From Paeniglutamicibacter sulfureus (lineage in GTDB: Bacteria > Actinomycetota > Actinomycetes > Actinomycetales > Micrococcaceae): a stretch of 64,000 nucleotides of DNA. The notes under the pieces were generated by a model. The model saw only the letters and a program-made list of their open reading frames with translations, did not search any database and was not told the DNA's origin. Position numbers and translations under genes: made by a program. The stretch covers positions 1,446,149 through 1,510,148 of the forward strand of contig NZ_JAULBL010000001.1 in the NCBI RefSeq assembly GCF_030512175.1, given 5' to 3'. Below, in pieces: positions 18,137 through 26,693 of this stretch (its first letter is position 1; the number at the start of each line of letters is the position of its first letter).

Positions 18137-19009
18137 TCATCGTTTTTCCGGGGGTGACGACTTCAATATACCGGTCGGTAGCCGGTGGAGAGGCAGTTTG
18201 TGAGGCTCCTCGCCCCGCGCAGCGCCGCCGCCGACTTCCAGCAGGGCCTCCACGGTGGCCTCCCAGGCGGGGTCGCCCGGGGAGATCAGCCCGTAGTGGT
18301 CCCCGTCGTACTCCCGGTAGTCGACGCGCGCCCCGGCAGCCAAGGCCCGGGAGGCGAAGGAGCGGGCCAGTTCCACCGGCACGTCGGCGTCCGTCCGGCC
18401 GTGCAGCATCACCAGAGGCACCGCGGGCAGGTCGCGGGCGGCGGGATCGGCAGCCAGCCAGGCCTCTGCGCCGGATTCCGGGGAACAGCCCATCAGCTCG
18501 CCCGCCGCGTCGTTGCCCAGGGACAGCCGATGGGCAAGGCCCAGGTCAAGCACCCCTGCCTGCGACACCACCCCGTCCAGGGACCTGCTGCCCTCCGGCA
18601 GCGCGCCGGGAGCACCGGCGGGCAGCAGGGAGCGGCCCGCGGCCCAGAGCGCCAGGTGCCCGCCGGCCGAATGCCCGATGCCGATCCGGGGGCCGTCCTC
18701 GATGCCCGCCTGGGCCAGCGCTGCACCCAGCGCGTCGATGCCGGCGGCGACGTCCATGAAGGTCTCCGGATAGCCGCCGTCTCCCCCGGCCATGCGGCGG
18801 TATTCAAGGTTCCATGCCACGATGCCGCGGGCGGCCAGGTCTGCCGCCAGCGGGCGGCCCAGTTCGGCGCCATAGGCCTGTCGCCAGAAGCCTCCGTGCA
18901 CGATCACGGCAACCACGTCGTGCAGCCGGGTCTCCGGCAACCACAATTCGGCGTACTGGCTGGCGTGCCGCCCGTAGACGTGCAGCACCGGTTGTGCCGC
19001 GGGAGGCAC
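18137..19009 (-). CDS. alpha/beta hydrolase (esterase, kynurenine-formamidase-like)
   Basis: 290 residues. VIVHGGFWRQAYG is an oxyanion-hole HGG block as in carboxylesterases and kynurenine formamidases. IGIGHSAGGHLALWAA gives the nucleophile elbow, and LVMLHGRTDADVPVELAR with a late His in YDGDHYGLI would supply the Asp and His. There is no signal peptide. The GTG start overlaps the enoyl-CoA hydratase stop (TAGTG), implying translational coupling. The true substrate is unknown. Confidence 0.82.
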   Translation of the reverse strand: MPPAAQPVLHVYGRHASQYAELWLPETRLHDVVAVIVHGGFWRQAYGAELGRPLAADLAARGIVAWNLEYRRMAGGDGGYPETFMDVAAGIDALGAALAQAGIEDGPRIGIGHSAGGHLALWAAGRSLLPAGAPGALPEGSRSLDGVVSQAGVLDLGLAHRLSLGNDAAGELMGCSPESGAEAWLAADPAARDLPAVPLVMLHGRTDADVPVELARSFASRALAAGARVDYREYDGDHYGLISPGDPAWEATVEALLEVGGGAARGEEPHKLPLHRLPTGILKSSPPEKR

Positions 19010-19818
19010 TAGCGGCCCGGGAACTCGGGGGCCGACTTCGCCACGAAGGCGGCGCGTCCCACCACAGAGTCCTCGGTCTCGAAGGCCTTGACGAAGGAGC
19101 GGGCCTCGGCCTCGAGCCCGTCGACCACGTTCAGCCCGGCAATCTCGTTGAGCGCGTTCTTCACGTTGGCCACCGCGGTCGGGGCCTTGCCGGCGATCTC
19201 CGCGATGGTTTCCTCGGCGGCGGCAAGCAGCGCCGCGTTGTCCTCAAGCACCCGGTTCACCAGCCCGATGCGCAGTGCCTCGGCGGCCTTGATGCGGCGG
19301 CCGGTGTAGATCAGTTCACGGGCCATGCCGATGCCCACGCGCTGCTGCAGGCGCACGGATCCGCCGAAGCCCGGAACCAATCCGAGGTTGACCTCCGGCT
19401 GGCCGAAGCTGGCGTTCGCCGAGGCGTAGAGGAAATCGCAGGCCATGGCCAGCTCGCAGCCACCGCCCAGGGCGAAGCCGTTGACGGCGGCGATCACGGG
19501 TACCGGCAGCGCCTCCAGGCGCAACGTGACCTCGTGCATGCGCCGCCCGTAGGCCAAGGCGGCCTGAGGGTCCATGGCGTTCATCTCCACGATGTTGGCG
19601 CCGGCCACGAAGGACTTGTCCCCGGCGCCGGTAACGATGATGCCGCGCACGGGCCACCGTGCATCGGTGCCGATGTCGGCCAGTACCCCGGTCAGCGCAT
19701 GCAGGTCCTCGACCACGGCGGCGGCCAGTGCATTCATCGAGGCCGGCTGGTTGATGGTCACGAGCAGGGCATTGCCGCGCTGCTCGACGAGCAATGTCTC
19801 GTAGGTCCCGAAATCCAT
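19009..19818 (-). CDS. enoyl-CoA hydratase/isomerase family protein
   Basis: 269 residues of crotonase fold, first gene of the reverse operon. SFVAGANIVEMNA and the oxyanion-hole region NGFALGGGCELAMACDF with SFGQPEVNLGLVPGFGGS support hydration of 2-enoyl-CoA. The Glu pair used by hydratases is approximately in place. ATG 19818 is preferred because AAGGGAG lies six bases upstream; further upstream in-frame codons lack an RBS. The downstream esterase is coupled by a one-base overlap. Confidence 0.88.
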   Translation of the reverse strand: MDFGTYETLLVEQRGNALLVTINQPASMNALAAAVVEDLHALTGVLADIGTDARWPVRGIIVTGAGDKSFVAGANIVEMNAMDPQAALAYGRRMHEVTLRLEALPVPVIAAVNGFALGGGCELAMACDFLYASANASFGQPEVNLGLVPGFGGSVRLQQRVGIGMARELIYTGRRIKAAEALRIGLVNRVLEDNAALLAAAEETIAEIAGKAPTAVANVKNALNEIAGLNVVDGLEAEARSFVKAFETEDSVVGRAAFVAKSAPEFPGR

Positions 19819-19945
19819 GTGCACTCCCTTGTGATTGGCGTCTCGAAACCAGCGTCTCATGTTTGCCTCGGCACCGCCCCGTTGGCGCGCAGGTGAGACC
19901 GTGTTTAAGCCAGCACGACGGGCGGTTGCGGGACCGGGCGCCGGA

Positions 19946-20710
19946 TCAGCGCTTGCGCCCCCGGGAGGCAGGCTTCGACCCGCGCTTGGCACCCGGGCGA
20001 CCCGCGCGTGCGCCTGACTTCTTCTGGGCGTTCTTGGTGCTTTTCGCGTTTTTGGCGGCCTCGGAGTCGGCGGCCTGCCGCTTCTTGCGCGCCTCTGCAG
20101 CTTGCTCTTGCTGCTTCTGGGCCACCGATGCCTGCCGTGAGGAATTTTCCCCGCGGCCGCGCACCACCCCGATAAATTCCTCGATCACCGGGTCCGTGGG
20201 GTCGTCGCCCTCCGGGGCCAGCCAGGCGATGCCGATGGCGGTTTGCGGGACGCCGGACAGTTCCCGGTGCACGACGTCCTTGCGGCTGTGCAGTCGCGCC
20301 ACGCCCAGGGGCAGGACCAGCAGGCCCGCCCCGGAGGAGCACACCTCCATGGCCATGGCCGTCCCGCCAACGGCTTCCGGGTAGTCGGCAAGGTCCAAGA
20401 AGTTCTCGTTTTGGATCTCGGCGAGGGGAACCACATCTTCATGCAGCTCAATGTCGTGGTCCTTTGGAGCACAGACGACTTGTTGCTCCTCATAGAGCGG
20501 TATCACGTGGATCGCGGGGGTCTTGGGCGAGGAGCCTGCGGCAAAGCGGACGAAGACGATGTCCGATTCGCCGTTCTGCAGGCGCGCCAAGATCTCCCCG
20601 CCGTCGTAGCGCAGGGCAAGCAAGGGGTTTTGTGGATAGCGTTCGTTCCACCGGCTCAGCCATTTGCCGGGCGTGACACCCGGTACATAGGCGATTTTTA
20701 GTCCTGTCAC
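19946..20710 (-). CDS. LysR-type effector-binding domain protein lacking the HTH
   Basis: 254 residues. LKIAYVPGVTPGKWLSRWNERYP at the start and IVFVRFAAGSS, VIPLYEEQQVVCAPKDH and AMAMEVCSSGAGLLVLPLGVARL are the periplasmic-binding-fold effector domain of LysR regulators, but no winged helix precedes it. The last 60 residues are a highly basic Lys/Arg/Ala/Gln tail (QKQQEQAAEARKKRQ and on), which could bind nucleic acid. GTG 20710 begins exactly where the fold begins. It is divergent from the DUF5997-type gene, with 29 bp between the two starts. Confidence 0.72.
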   Translation of the reverse strand: MTGLKIAYVPGVTPGKWLSRWNERYPQNPLLALRYDGGEILARLQNGESDIVFVRFAAGSSPKTPAIHVIPLYEEQQVVCAPKDHDIELHEDVVPLAEIQNENFLDLADYPEAVGGTAMAMEVCSSGAGLLVLPLGVARLHSRKDVVHRELSGVPQTAIGIAWLAPEGDDPTDPVIEEFIGVVRGRGENSSRQASVAQKQQEQAAEARKKRQAADSEAAKNAKSTKNAQKKSGARAGRPGAKRGSKPASRGRKR

Positions 20711-20716
20711 CACCCC

Positions 20717-20732
20717 AGCGTACCGGTACGCT
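20717..20732. promoter_or_regulatory. perfect 16-bp palindrome between divergent starts
   Basis: AGCGTACCGGTACGCT is identical to its reverse complement. It lies six bases from the reverse GTG and seven from the forward ATG and fills most of the 29-bp gap. A dimeric-regulator operator is the natural reading, but the regulator is unknown. Confidence 0.6.
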
Positions 20733-20739
20733 TGTTCAC

Positions 20740-21126
20740 ATGAGCGAGAAAACCCCACAGAACATGAAGCCGGCGACTGCCGCAAAGAAATTGGGCATCT
20801 ACCTGCCCGCAGCTCCGGCCGAGTTCCAGGAGGGTCCGGTGTCCCGGGCCGAGCTCGACGAATTGCTGGCGAACCCGCCTGAGTGGCTTGAGGAATTGCG
20901 GGCCAACGGCCCGCATCCGCGCCCGGTCGTGGCGCACAAGTTGAATGTCTCGATTTCCGGCCTGGCCCGGGCGGAAATCACCGAGGCGCTGACCACCAAG
21001 GAAATCGAGGCGTTGCTGGCTGATCGTCCGGAGTGGCTGCAGGAAGAGCGTGCCTCACTCGCCGCGGTGCGCGCCGAGGAAAAGCGCGTCCGTGATGCTG
21101 CGGCCGCCAAGGGCGACCGCAGCTAA
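20740..21126 (+). CDS. small conserved actinobacterial protein (DUF5997-like)
   Basis: 128 residues, hydrophilic, no signal or membrane segment. It resembles a small actinobacterial family (DUF5997) often found beside the LysR-effector-domain gene, as here. Two similar blocks recur: SRAELDELLANPPEWLEELRA near residue 33 and TTKEIEALLADRPEWLQEERA near residue 86, an internal duplication. No RBS precedes the ATG, so a leaderless or near-leaderless transcript is possible. Function unknown. The family name is from memory and moderately certain. Confidence 0.7.
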   Translation: MSEKTPQNMKPATAAKKLGIYLPAAPAEFQEGPVSRAELDELLANPPEWLEELRANGPHPRPVVAHKLNVSISGLARAEITEALTTKEIEALLADRPEWLQEERASLAAVRAEEKRVRDAAAAKGDRS

Positions 21127-21150
21127 CCACGATTCACTATCGTGCGGTGA

Positions 21151-21582
21151 CTACTTGACCGTCTTGACGATGTAGACATCGCATGGGGCTGCGTGTGCCA
21201 CTGAGGTGGCCACGGAGCCAAGAACGCGCCCCAGGCCCTTCATGCCGACATTGCCGACAACGATCAACGTGGCGTTCAGGCGCTCGGCCTCGGCAACCAA
21301 TACTTCCTGCGGCTTGCCGTGCGCCGCGGCTGCGGTGATCTTGGCGGTCGGCTCGGTGATGCGCAGGCCTGCAGCGCACTGCTCGGCGACCTTTCCGGCC
21401 TGCTCCGCGTCGTCAAGGATCCAGGTGTCGGTGCCGATCTTCACGACCTCGGTGTTGTCCGAAGTGTGGGCGGTCACGACGACGAGTTCCGCATCCATGC
21501 TGGTGGCGATGCGCGCCGCGCGTTCTGCTGCACGCTGTGCGGTTTCGCTGCCGTCAACACCGACGATGATGGTTTCTGCCAT
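21151..21582 (-). CDS. universal stress protein (UspA family)
   Basis: 143 residues. IIVGVDGSETAQRAAERAARIA at the start and IVVGNVGMKGLGRVLGSVATSVAHAAPCDVYIVK at the end match UspA proteins. The GxxGxxGxxLGS-like nucleotide-binding loop suggests the ATP-binding subclass. ATG 21582 is the obvious start, with GGAGCG upstream. It lies 60 bases downstream of the dienelactone hydrolase on the same strand and may share its transcript. Confidence 0.88.
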   Translation of the reverse strand: MAETIIVGVDGSETAQRAAERAARIATSMDAELVVVTAHTSDNTEVVKIGTDTWILDDAEQAGKVAEQCAAGLRITEPTAKITAAAAHGKPQEVLVAEAERLNATLIVVGNVGMKGLGRVLGSVATSVAHAAPCDVYIVKTVK

Positions 21583-21643
21583 GTTCTGACGCTCCTTTAG
21601 GTGTGGCCACCTGCGGCGGCCGGGGTTTGTTGGGAAAAATTGG

Positions 21644-22342
21644 TTAGGAAATATGCTGCCGGAGGAAGTCCACCGACCGGTCCCATGCCAGGCGCGCGGC
21701 CTCGGGCCGGTAGTTGCCCGAAGGGTTTGCATCGTTGTGGAAGGCATGCGGGGCATCGTAGTAGTGGAACACGACCTCTGCACCGGATTCCTCGCGGATC
21801 TGGGCTTCCTGGGCATGCGCCTTCGCCACCGGGTAGGACGAGTCCTCATTGGCGTAGTGCCCCTGGACCTGGGCCCGCACCCCTGCATAGCTCTGTGGAA
21901 CACCCTGTCCGACGCCATAGAAGGGGACGGCGGCGGAGATTTTCTTCCCCTGCTGGGCGGCAAGGGCCAGCACAAAACCGCCGCCCATGCAGAATCCGAT
22001 GGTTCCCGCGGTCGAACTGGTGACGGCTTCGAGGCCAAGCAGGTAGTCGACGGCGCCCGCCAGCAGCTTCGCACCGAGTTCCTCGGGCAGGTTCGACATC
22101 ATTTCCGCGGCCTCTGCCCCGTCGTGGGCGACCGATCCGCCGAAGAGATCCGGCGCAAGGGCAACGAAACCCTCGGCAGCCAGGCGGTCGGCCACGTCCC
22201 GGATGTGGTCAGTCAATCCCCACCATTCCTGGATGACGATAACGCCCGGGCCCTGGCCGGCTTCTGGCAACGCGAGATATCCGTGTGCACGCTGTCCCTC
22301 GGAGGGAAACGAAACGTTTTGGTGCGGTGTCTGGGACGCCAT
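21644..22342 (-). CDS. dienelactone hydrolase family protein
   Basis: 232 residues of alpha/beta hydrolase fold. VIVIQEWWGLTDHIRDVADR, FVALAPDLFGG and TIGFCMGGGFVLALAA, with the nucleophilic Cys in GFCMGG, are typical, and a late DAPHAFHND supplies the His. The family opens dienelactones in chlorocatechol breakdown and related lactones or esters; no other pathway genes are present here, so the substrate is open. Confidence 0.86.
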   Translation of the reverse strand: MASQTPHQNVSFPSEGQRAHGYLALPEAGQGPGVIVIQEWWGLTDHIRDVADRLAAEGFVALAPDLFGGSVAHDGAEAAEMMSNLPEELGAKLLAGAVDYLLGLEAVTSSTAGTIGFCMGGGFVLALAAQQGKKISAAVPFYGVGQGVPQSYAGVRAQVQGHYANEDSSYPVAKAHAQEAQIREESGAEVVFHYYDAPHAFHNDANPSGNYRPEAARLAWDRSVDFLRQHIS

Positions 22343-22609
22343 ACTTCCGACTGCTCCTGTCCTACATGCTTCATTGCCGGCGGAAACGCCCGATCTTCTC
22401 CCAGTCTATGCACCGATATGGGGCTCCTCGCCAAGAATCGCCGGTAGTTTCCTCACATCGACGCCGGATCGACGAACGGCAAAACCGTGGAATCCAGATG
22501 AATTTCCCCTTTCTCGTGATGAATTTTCGCAGCGGGTGGTGATGTCGCCGCGTCTTGCGGAATACCGTGTACGTTGCATAGCCGTGCGTTTTCACGTGTG
22601 GAGCCAGAT

Positions 22610-23428
22610 ATGTCCCATCCCATGTCATCGCGTTTGACCGCCGAGTTTCTCGGCACCGGCGTACTCGTATTCGGAGGCTACGGCGCTGCCATATTCTCAG
22701 CCAAGGTCGTCGCCTCGAACACCATGAACATGGGAATCGGGTTCCTCGGGGTGGCGTTGGCCTTCAGCCTGACCGTTCTGGCCATGGTCTATGCGGTCGG
22801 CCACATCTCCGGTGGTCATTTCAACCCGGCAGTGACATTGGGTGCCGCATTGGCGGGTCGGGTCGAGTGGAAAGCAGTCCCCGCATACATGGTCACCCAG
22901 GTTGTCGGTGCGTCCGTCGCCGGCTTGGTCCTCTTTGCCATCGCCAGCGGTAAACATGGATTTGATCCAGTCTCCTCCGGCTTCGCCACCAACGGCTAGG
23001 CCGACCGCTTGCCCGACGGTTACAGCATGCTTGCGGCGTTGCTGGCGGAAATCATCCTGACCGCCGTGTTCCTCTATGTCATCCTCGGGTCCACCGGTGA
23101 GCGGGCGCCCCGGGGTCTTGCCGGCATTTCCATCGGTCTCACCCTGACGCTGATCCATCTGGTTTCCATTCCGATCACCAACACCTCCGTGAACCCGGCG
23201 CGTTCCCCGGGTGTGGCATGGTTTGCGGGACCGGACGCACTGGGGCAGGTATGGCGGTTCATCGCCGCACCGCTGATAGATGCAGCCATTGCCGGAATGA
23301 CCTATCCCCTGCTGTTTGCTTCGCCGCTGATTGATGCGGCCCTGCAATCCGGGGAGGGCAAGCCGAATCCGACCCTCACGGAAGAAGCCACCAAGGCCGA
23401 GGCCATAGCGGGAAACGGCGCCAAGTAG
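22610..23428 (+). pseudogene. aqpZ: aquaporin (AqpZ-like) interrupted by an in-frame TAG
   Basis: A 272-codon aquaporin frame continuous except for TAG at 22997-22999 (codon 130). Before it are the N-terminal helices and the first NPA loop ([15 protein letters not shown]). After it, in the same frame, come [20 protein letters not shown] and the second NPA loop ([11 protein letters not shown]). The stop falls in the loop after GFATNG, where AqpZ proteins usually carry an aromatic residue (TAC or TAT), so a single base change explains it. ATG 22610 has GGAG six bases upstream. The result is either a dead gene, a truncated half-channel, rare amber read-through, or a sequencing error. Confidence 0.88.
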
Positions 23429-23637
23429 TTCCCGCGTCCGCCGCCTGGTGCGGACAAATGGTTGCGGACCCGAGGAGCAGGGCCACCCCAAATCACAAAG
23501 GACCGGGATATTGGACCCCTCGTGCGGTATCCGCGTCCGCGCGGCGGACGGGAGCCGCCACAGCGCTAGACATGGTCGGCTAATTGGCCGACAACGGTGC
23601 CCATACAGCTTGCCTACTGGGCACCAACCAGAAACAA

Positions 23638-23670
23638 AACACCCCCCGGTCATCAGACCGGGGGGTGTTT
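23638..23670. terminator. strong terminator, 14-bp perfect stem
   Basis: AACACCCCCCGGTC and GACCGGGGGGTGTT pair perfectly around an ATCA loop (upstream arm 23638-23651, downstream arm ending 23669), followed by T residues. It lies just downstream of the reverse tRNA-Leu and can also end forward transcripts from the aquaporin region. Confidence 0.85.
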
Positions 23671-23677
23671 CCATATG

Positions 23678-23761
<84 letters not shown>

Positions 23762-24043
23762 ATATTCACTGCGTTTCAGTCATTGACTTCAACAGCGAGA
23801 TCAATCATATACACAGGTTGCCCTGAACGACTAATCGAGGGCGCTTTTGTGATCAGTGCCACGCCCGGGCAACCAATGGCACCGGTCGTTCGTTGGGGAA
23901 CAGGGGGCCGCTTTCAACACATTTCGCCCCAGATGATTTTCAAGCCAAGTAGTATCGAACAAGGCGCAAGGCATCCAGGCCCTGCGACGCAATGCCAATA
24001 ACCGTGCCACGACACGAGTTAGAACCAGGAAGGGAGCGAAGCG

Positions 24044-24790
24044 ATGGGCCTCATCGACAATGTTGAGCGCGGACTTGAAAAGCTTGTCACCAGCGTCTTC
24101 CGCGGCTCCGGCAGTTCCGAGGTCAAGCCCGTGGAAATCGCTTCACGTATGCGCAACCAGATGGATGCGAAGTCGCTGACCATTTCACAGGCGCGCACCC
24201 TGGTGCCGAACCTCTTCACCATTCGCCTCTCTGACGACGATTTTGCCAGGGCACGGGAATGGGGGGCGCCGTTGGCCAGGGAACTCTGCACGACAGCCCT
24301 GGATCACGCCAAGAGCCAGGGATACACACTGCAGGGCGCCGTCGAGGTCAACTTTCGCAAAGACAGCGAGCTCAAGCCTGGAGACTTCGAGATCGACTCG
24401 GTCTTTTCCGAAGACTCCGCCGCCGAGGTGCGCAACTCCCCCGCCGCTCCGCCGGCACCCGCCTCTCCACCGCGTGGGGTACCCAAGACGCAGCCGGTGC
24501 TTGACATTGCCGGCCAACGATACGCCTTGAACCATCCCAACATCGTCTTGGGCCGTTCCGCGGAGACCGACATCCCCATTGAGGATCCCGGAGTTTCCCG
24601 CCGGCACCTGAAGATCGAGCAGCGCGGCGCCGCGACGTGGGCCGTTGACTTGGGCTCCACCAACGGCAGCTTCGTCAACGGACAGAAGATCGTTGGTGAA
24701 ACCGAGCTCCACGACGGCTCCAACATCGCCATGGGACAAACACGCATCATCTTCAGACTCCTCCCCCAATCTCAAGGAGACCGTGCGTGA
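24044..24790 (+). CDS. fhaA: FhaA, FHA-domain partner of PknA/PknB
   Basis: 248 residues. The N-terminal ~110 residues form the DUF3662 domain (MGLIDNVERGLEKLVTSVFR...FRKDSELKPGDFEIDS). A Pro/Ala linker leads to a C-terminal forkhead-associated domain with the phosphothreonine-binding LGRSAETDIPI, GVSRRHLKI and DLGSTNGSFVNG. In mycobacteria FhaA is phosphorylated by PknB and modulates peptidoglycan synthesis. A GGAAGGG RBS precedes the ATG. The stop overlaps fhaB (GTGA). First gene of the seven-gene growth and signalling operon. Confidence 0.92.
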   Translation: MGLIDNVERGLEKLVTSVFRGSGSSEVKPVEIASRMRNQMDAKSLTISQARTLVPNLFTIRLSDDDFARAREWGAPLARELCTTALDHAKSQGYTLQGAVEVNFRKDSELKPGDFEIDSVFSEDSAAEVRNSPAAPPAPASPPRGVPKTQPVLDIAGQRYALNHPNIVLGRSAETDIPIEDPGVSRRHLKIEQRGAATWAVDLGSTNGSFVNGQKIVGETELHDGSNIAMGQTRIIFRLLPQSQGDRA

Positions 24791-25269
24791 ACGACCTAGT
24801 GTTCACCGTGCTGCGGCTCGGATTTCTCATATTGCTCTGGCTGCTGGTCTTGAGCATCGTCGGCGCGCTTCGCCGCGACCTTGCCATTGGCGGAAGGGCA
24901 GGCGTCGGCAGCCCGTCGTCCCGGCAGATCCGCAAGGACCCCTCGTTGGCACCGCCACCGGAGGTCCCCGCCAAGCAGCAGGCCAAGACCTTGTCCATCC
25001 TCGAGGGACCCCTTACGGGCCTTCAGCACCAGCTCACGGCCAGCCCGATCCTGCTGGGTCGCGCCCAAGAAGCAACCATCGTGCTGGAAGACGACTATGC
25101 CTCCGGCCGCCACGCACGCCTGTTCCCCCAGGGGACCCGGTGGTTCATCGAAGATTTGGGTTCGACCAACGGAACGTTCCTGGGCGAGGCCCAGCTCACC
25201 CGCGCCCAGCCGGTTGAACTTGGCCAGAAGATCCGGATCGGCAAGACGGTCATGGAGTTGAGGCCCTAG
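24787..25269 (+). CDS. fhaB: FhaB (FipA), membrane-anchored FHA protein
   Basis: 160 residues. A single N-terminal transmembrane segment (VFTVLRLGFLILLWLLVLSI) anchors a cytoplasmic FHA domain with LGRAQEATIVLEDDYASGRH and DLGSTNGTFLGE. Such proteins bind phosphorylated kinases and the division/elongation apparatus. GTG 24787 overlaps the fhaA stop; pstP starts two bases after its stop. Conserved order fhaA-fhaB-pstP. Confidence 0.92.
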   Translation: MNDLVFTVLRLGFLILLWLLVLSIVGALRRDLAIGGRAGVGSPSSRQIRKDPSLAPPPEVPAKQQAKTLSILEGPLTGLQHQLTASPILLGRAQEATIVLEDDYASGRHARLFPQGTRWFIEDLGSTNGTFLGEAQLTRAQPVELGQKIRIGKTVMELRP

Positions 25270-25271
25270 AC

Positions 25272-26693
25272 ATGGCGTTGATGCTGAAATTTGCGGCGCG
25301 AAGCGATGTTGGCAAGGTGCGGTCCAAGAATGACGACTCCGCCTATGTGGGACGCTATCTGGCCGTGGTTGCCGACGGCATGGGCGGACACGTGGGCGGC
25401 GATGTCGCCAGTGCATCCACCGTCCTGGACCTCGTCCACCTGGATGTCCCCGACACCCCCGATGCCGAAACGGTGCTGCCCGATGAAATCCAGGCTGCAA
25501 ATCTGGTCCTGAACGAACTCGTGAACGCCAACCCCAAGCTGTCGGGAATGGGCACCACGGTCACTGCCATGCTACTGACCGGCGACGTACTGCAATTCGC
25601 GCACATCGGCGACTCGCGGGCATACCGCCTGAAGAACGGCGTCTTCGAGCAGATCAGCCACGACCATACGTTCGTCCAGCGCCTGGTCGACGAGGGCCGC
25701 CTGCGACCCGAGGAAGCCGAACTGCACCCCCACAAGAACGTGCTGCTTCGGGTCCTGGGCGATTCGGACGCCAGTCCGGAACTCGATGTCAGCCAGTACC
25801 CGGTCGAGGCCGGGGAGCGCTGGATGCTGTGCTCGGACGGCCTGAACGCCGTCGTGCCCGATTCCATCACCGAACGCATCATGCGCGGCACCGCTTCCCT
25901 CGACGAAACCGTCGAGGATCTCGTTGAAACCACGCTTGCCCACGGGTCGCCAGACAACGTGACCATCGTGGTCTTCGAGGTCGTCGAGGACAGCGGCGCC
26001 GAAGAGCCAGTGCCCGCCACGGACATTGCCCCGGCCGACGATCCGGCCCCGGACACCGGGCAGCTGAACATCGCTGCCGAGGGCGACCTGGAAGCCAGTG
26101 CGGCACTGATCCGCCACGAAATGGCCAAGCGCCCCCACCTCTTGGTTGGCGCGGCCGAGCTCGCCACACAAACCGGCAAGATTCCCGTCGTCACTCAGCG
26201 CTCTGGCGAAAAACGTGCAGCGGCGATCCTCACACACAAGACTCCGGCCGGCCAGGCGTCCGCCGAACAAGAGGATTTCGCGGCGCTGGACCGCAGACCC
26301 CGGCGCTGGCTTGTGCCCACGTTCCTGGCACTCATGGCCTTGATCCTGGCCGCGGTATGCGTCTGGGGGTACCTGTGGACGCAGACCCAGTATTTCGTGG
26401 GCAACCAGGATGGGCGCGTGGCAATCTTCAAGGGCGTTTCACAGGACCTGGGTCCACTGAAACTCTCGCATGTTGACACTGTCACCGAGATTCCCCTTGA
26501 TTCCCTTCCCGAGTACACGCAACAGCGCATTGATTCGGCACTCCCGGCACGGGACCTGGCACATGCCCAGACAATTGTCGGGGAGCTGCTGGTGACGGCC
26601 AAGCAACGCTGCCCGGTGGTCGTTCCGGAAAACCCGGGTGAGGCCGGCACCCTTCCGATCCTGCCCCCTTACTGTCAGGAGATCAGACCGTGA
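25272..26693 (+). CDS. pstP: PP2C-type Ser/Thr phosphatase PstP
   Basis: 473 residues. The PP2C catalytic domain occupies residues 1 to about 240, with the metal-binding sequences VRSKNDDSAYVG, VVADGMGGHVGGDVAS, MGTTVTAML, AHIGDSRAYR, LCSDGLNAVV and GSPDNVTIVVFEV. A linker, one membrane segment (WLVPTFLALMALILAAVCVWGYLW, near residue 350) and a small extracellular domain follow. It reverses PknA/PknB phosphorylation. The stop overlaps rodA by four bases (GTGA). Confidence 0.94.
   Translation: MALMLKFAARSDVGKVRSKNDDSAYVGRYLAVVADGMGGHVGGDVASASTVLDLVHLDVPDTPDAETVLPDEIQAANLVLNELVNANPKLSGMGTTVTAMLLTGDVLQFAHIGDSRAYRLKNGVFEQISHDHTFVQRLVDEGRLRPEEAELHPHKNVLLRVLGDSDASPELDVSQYPVEAGERWMLCSDGLNAVVPDSITERIMRGTASLDETVEDLVETTLAHGSPDNVTIVVFEVVEDSGAEEPVPATDIAPADDPAPDTGQLNIAAEGDLEASAALIRHEMAKRPHLLVGAAELATQTGKIPVVTQRSGEKRAAAILTHKTPAGQASAEQEDFAALDRRPRRWLVPTFLALMALILAAVCVWGYLWTQTQYFVGNQDGRVAIFKGVSQDLGPLKLSHVDTVTEIPLDSLPEYTQQRIDSALPARDLAHAQTIVGELLVTAKQRCPVVVPENPGEAGTLPILPPYCQEIRP

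Noticed and set aside
22585..22600. TTTTCACGTGTGGAGC as a parS site
   Set aside because: Only the central TCACGTG core matches; the right arm does not.
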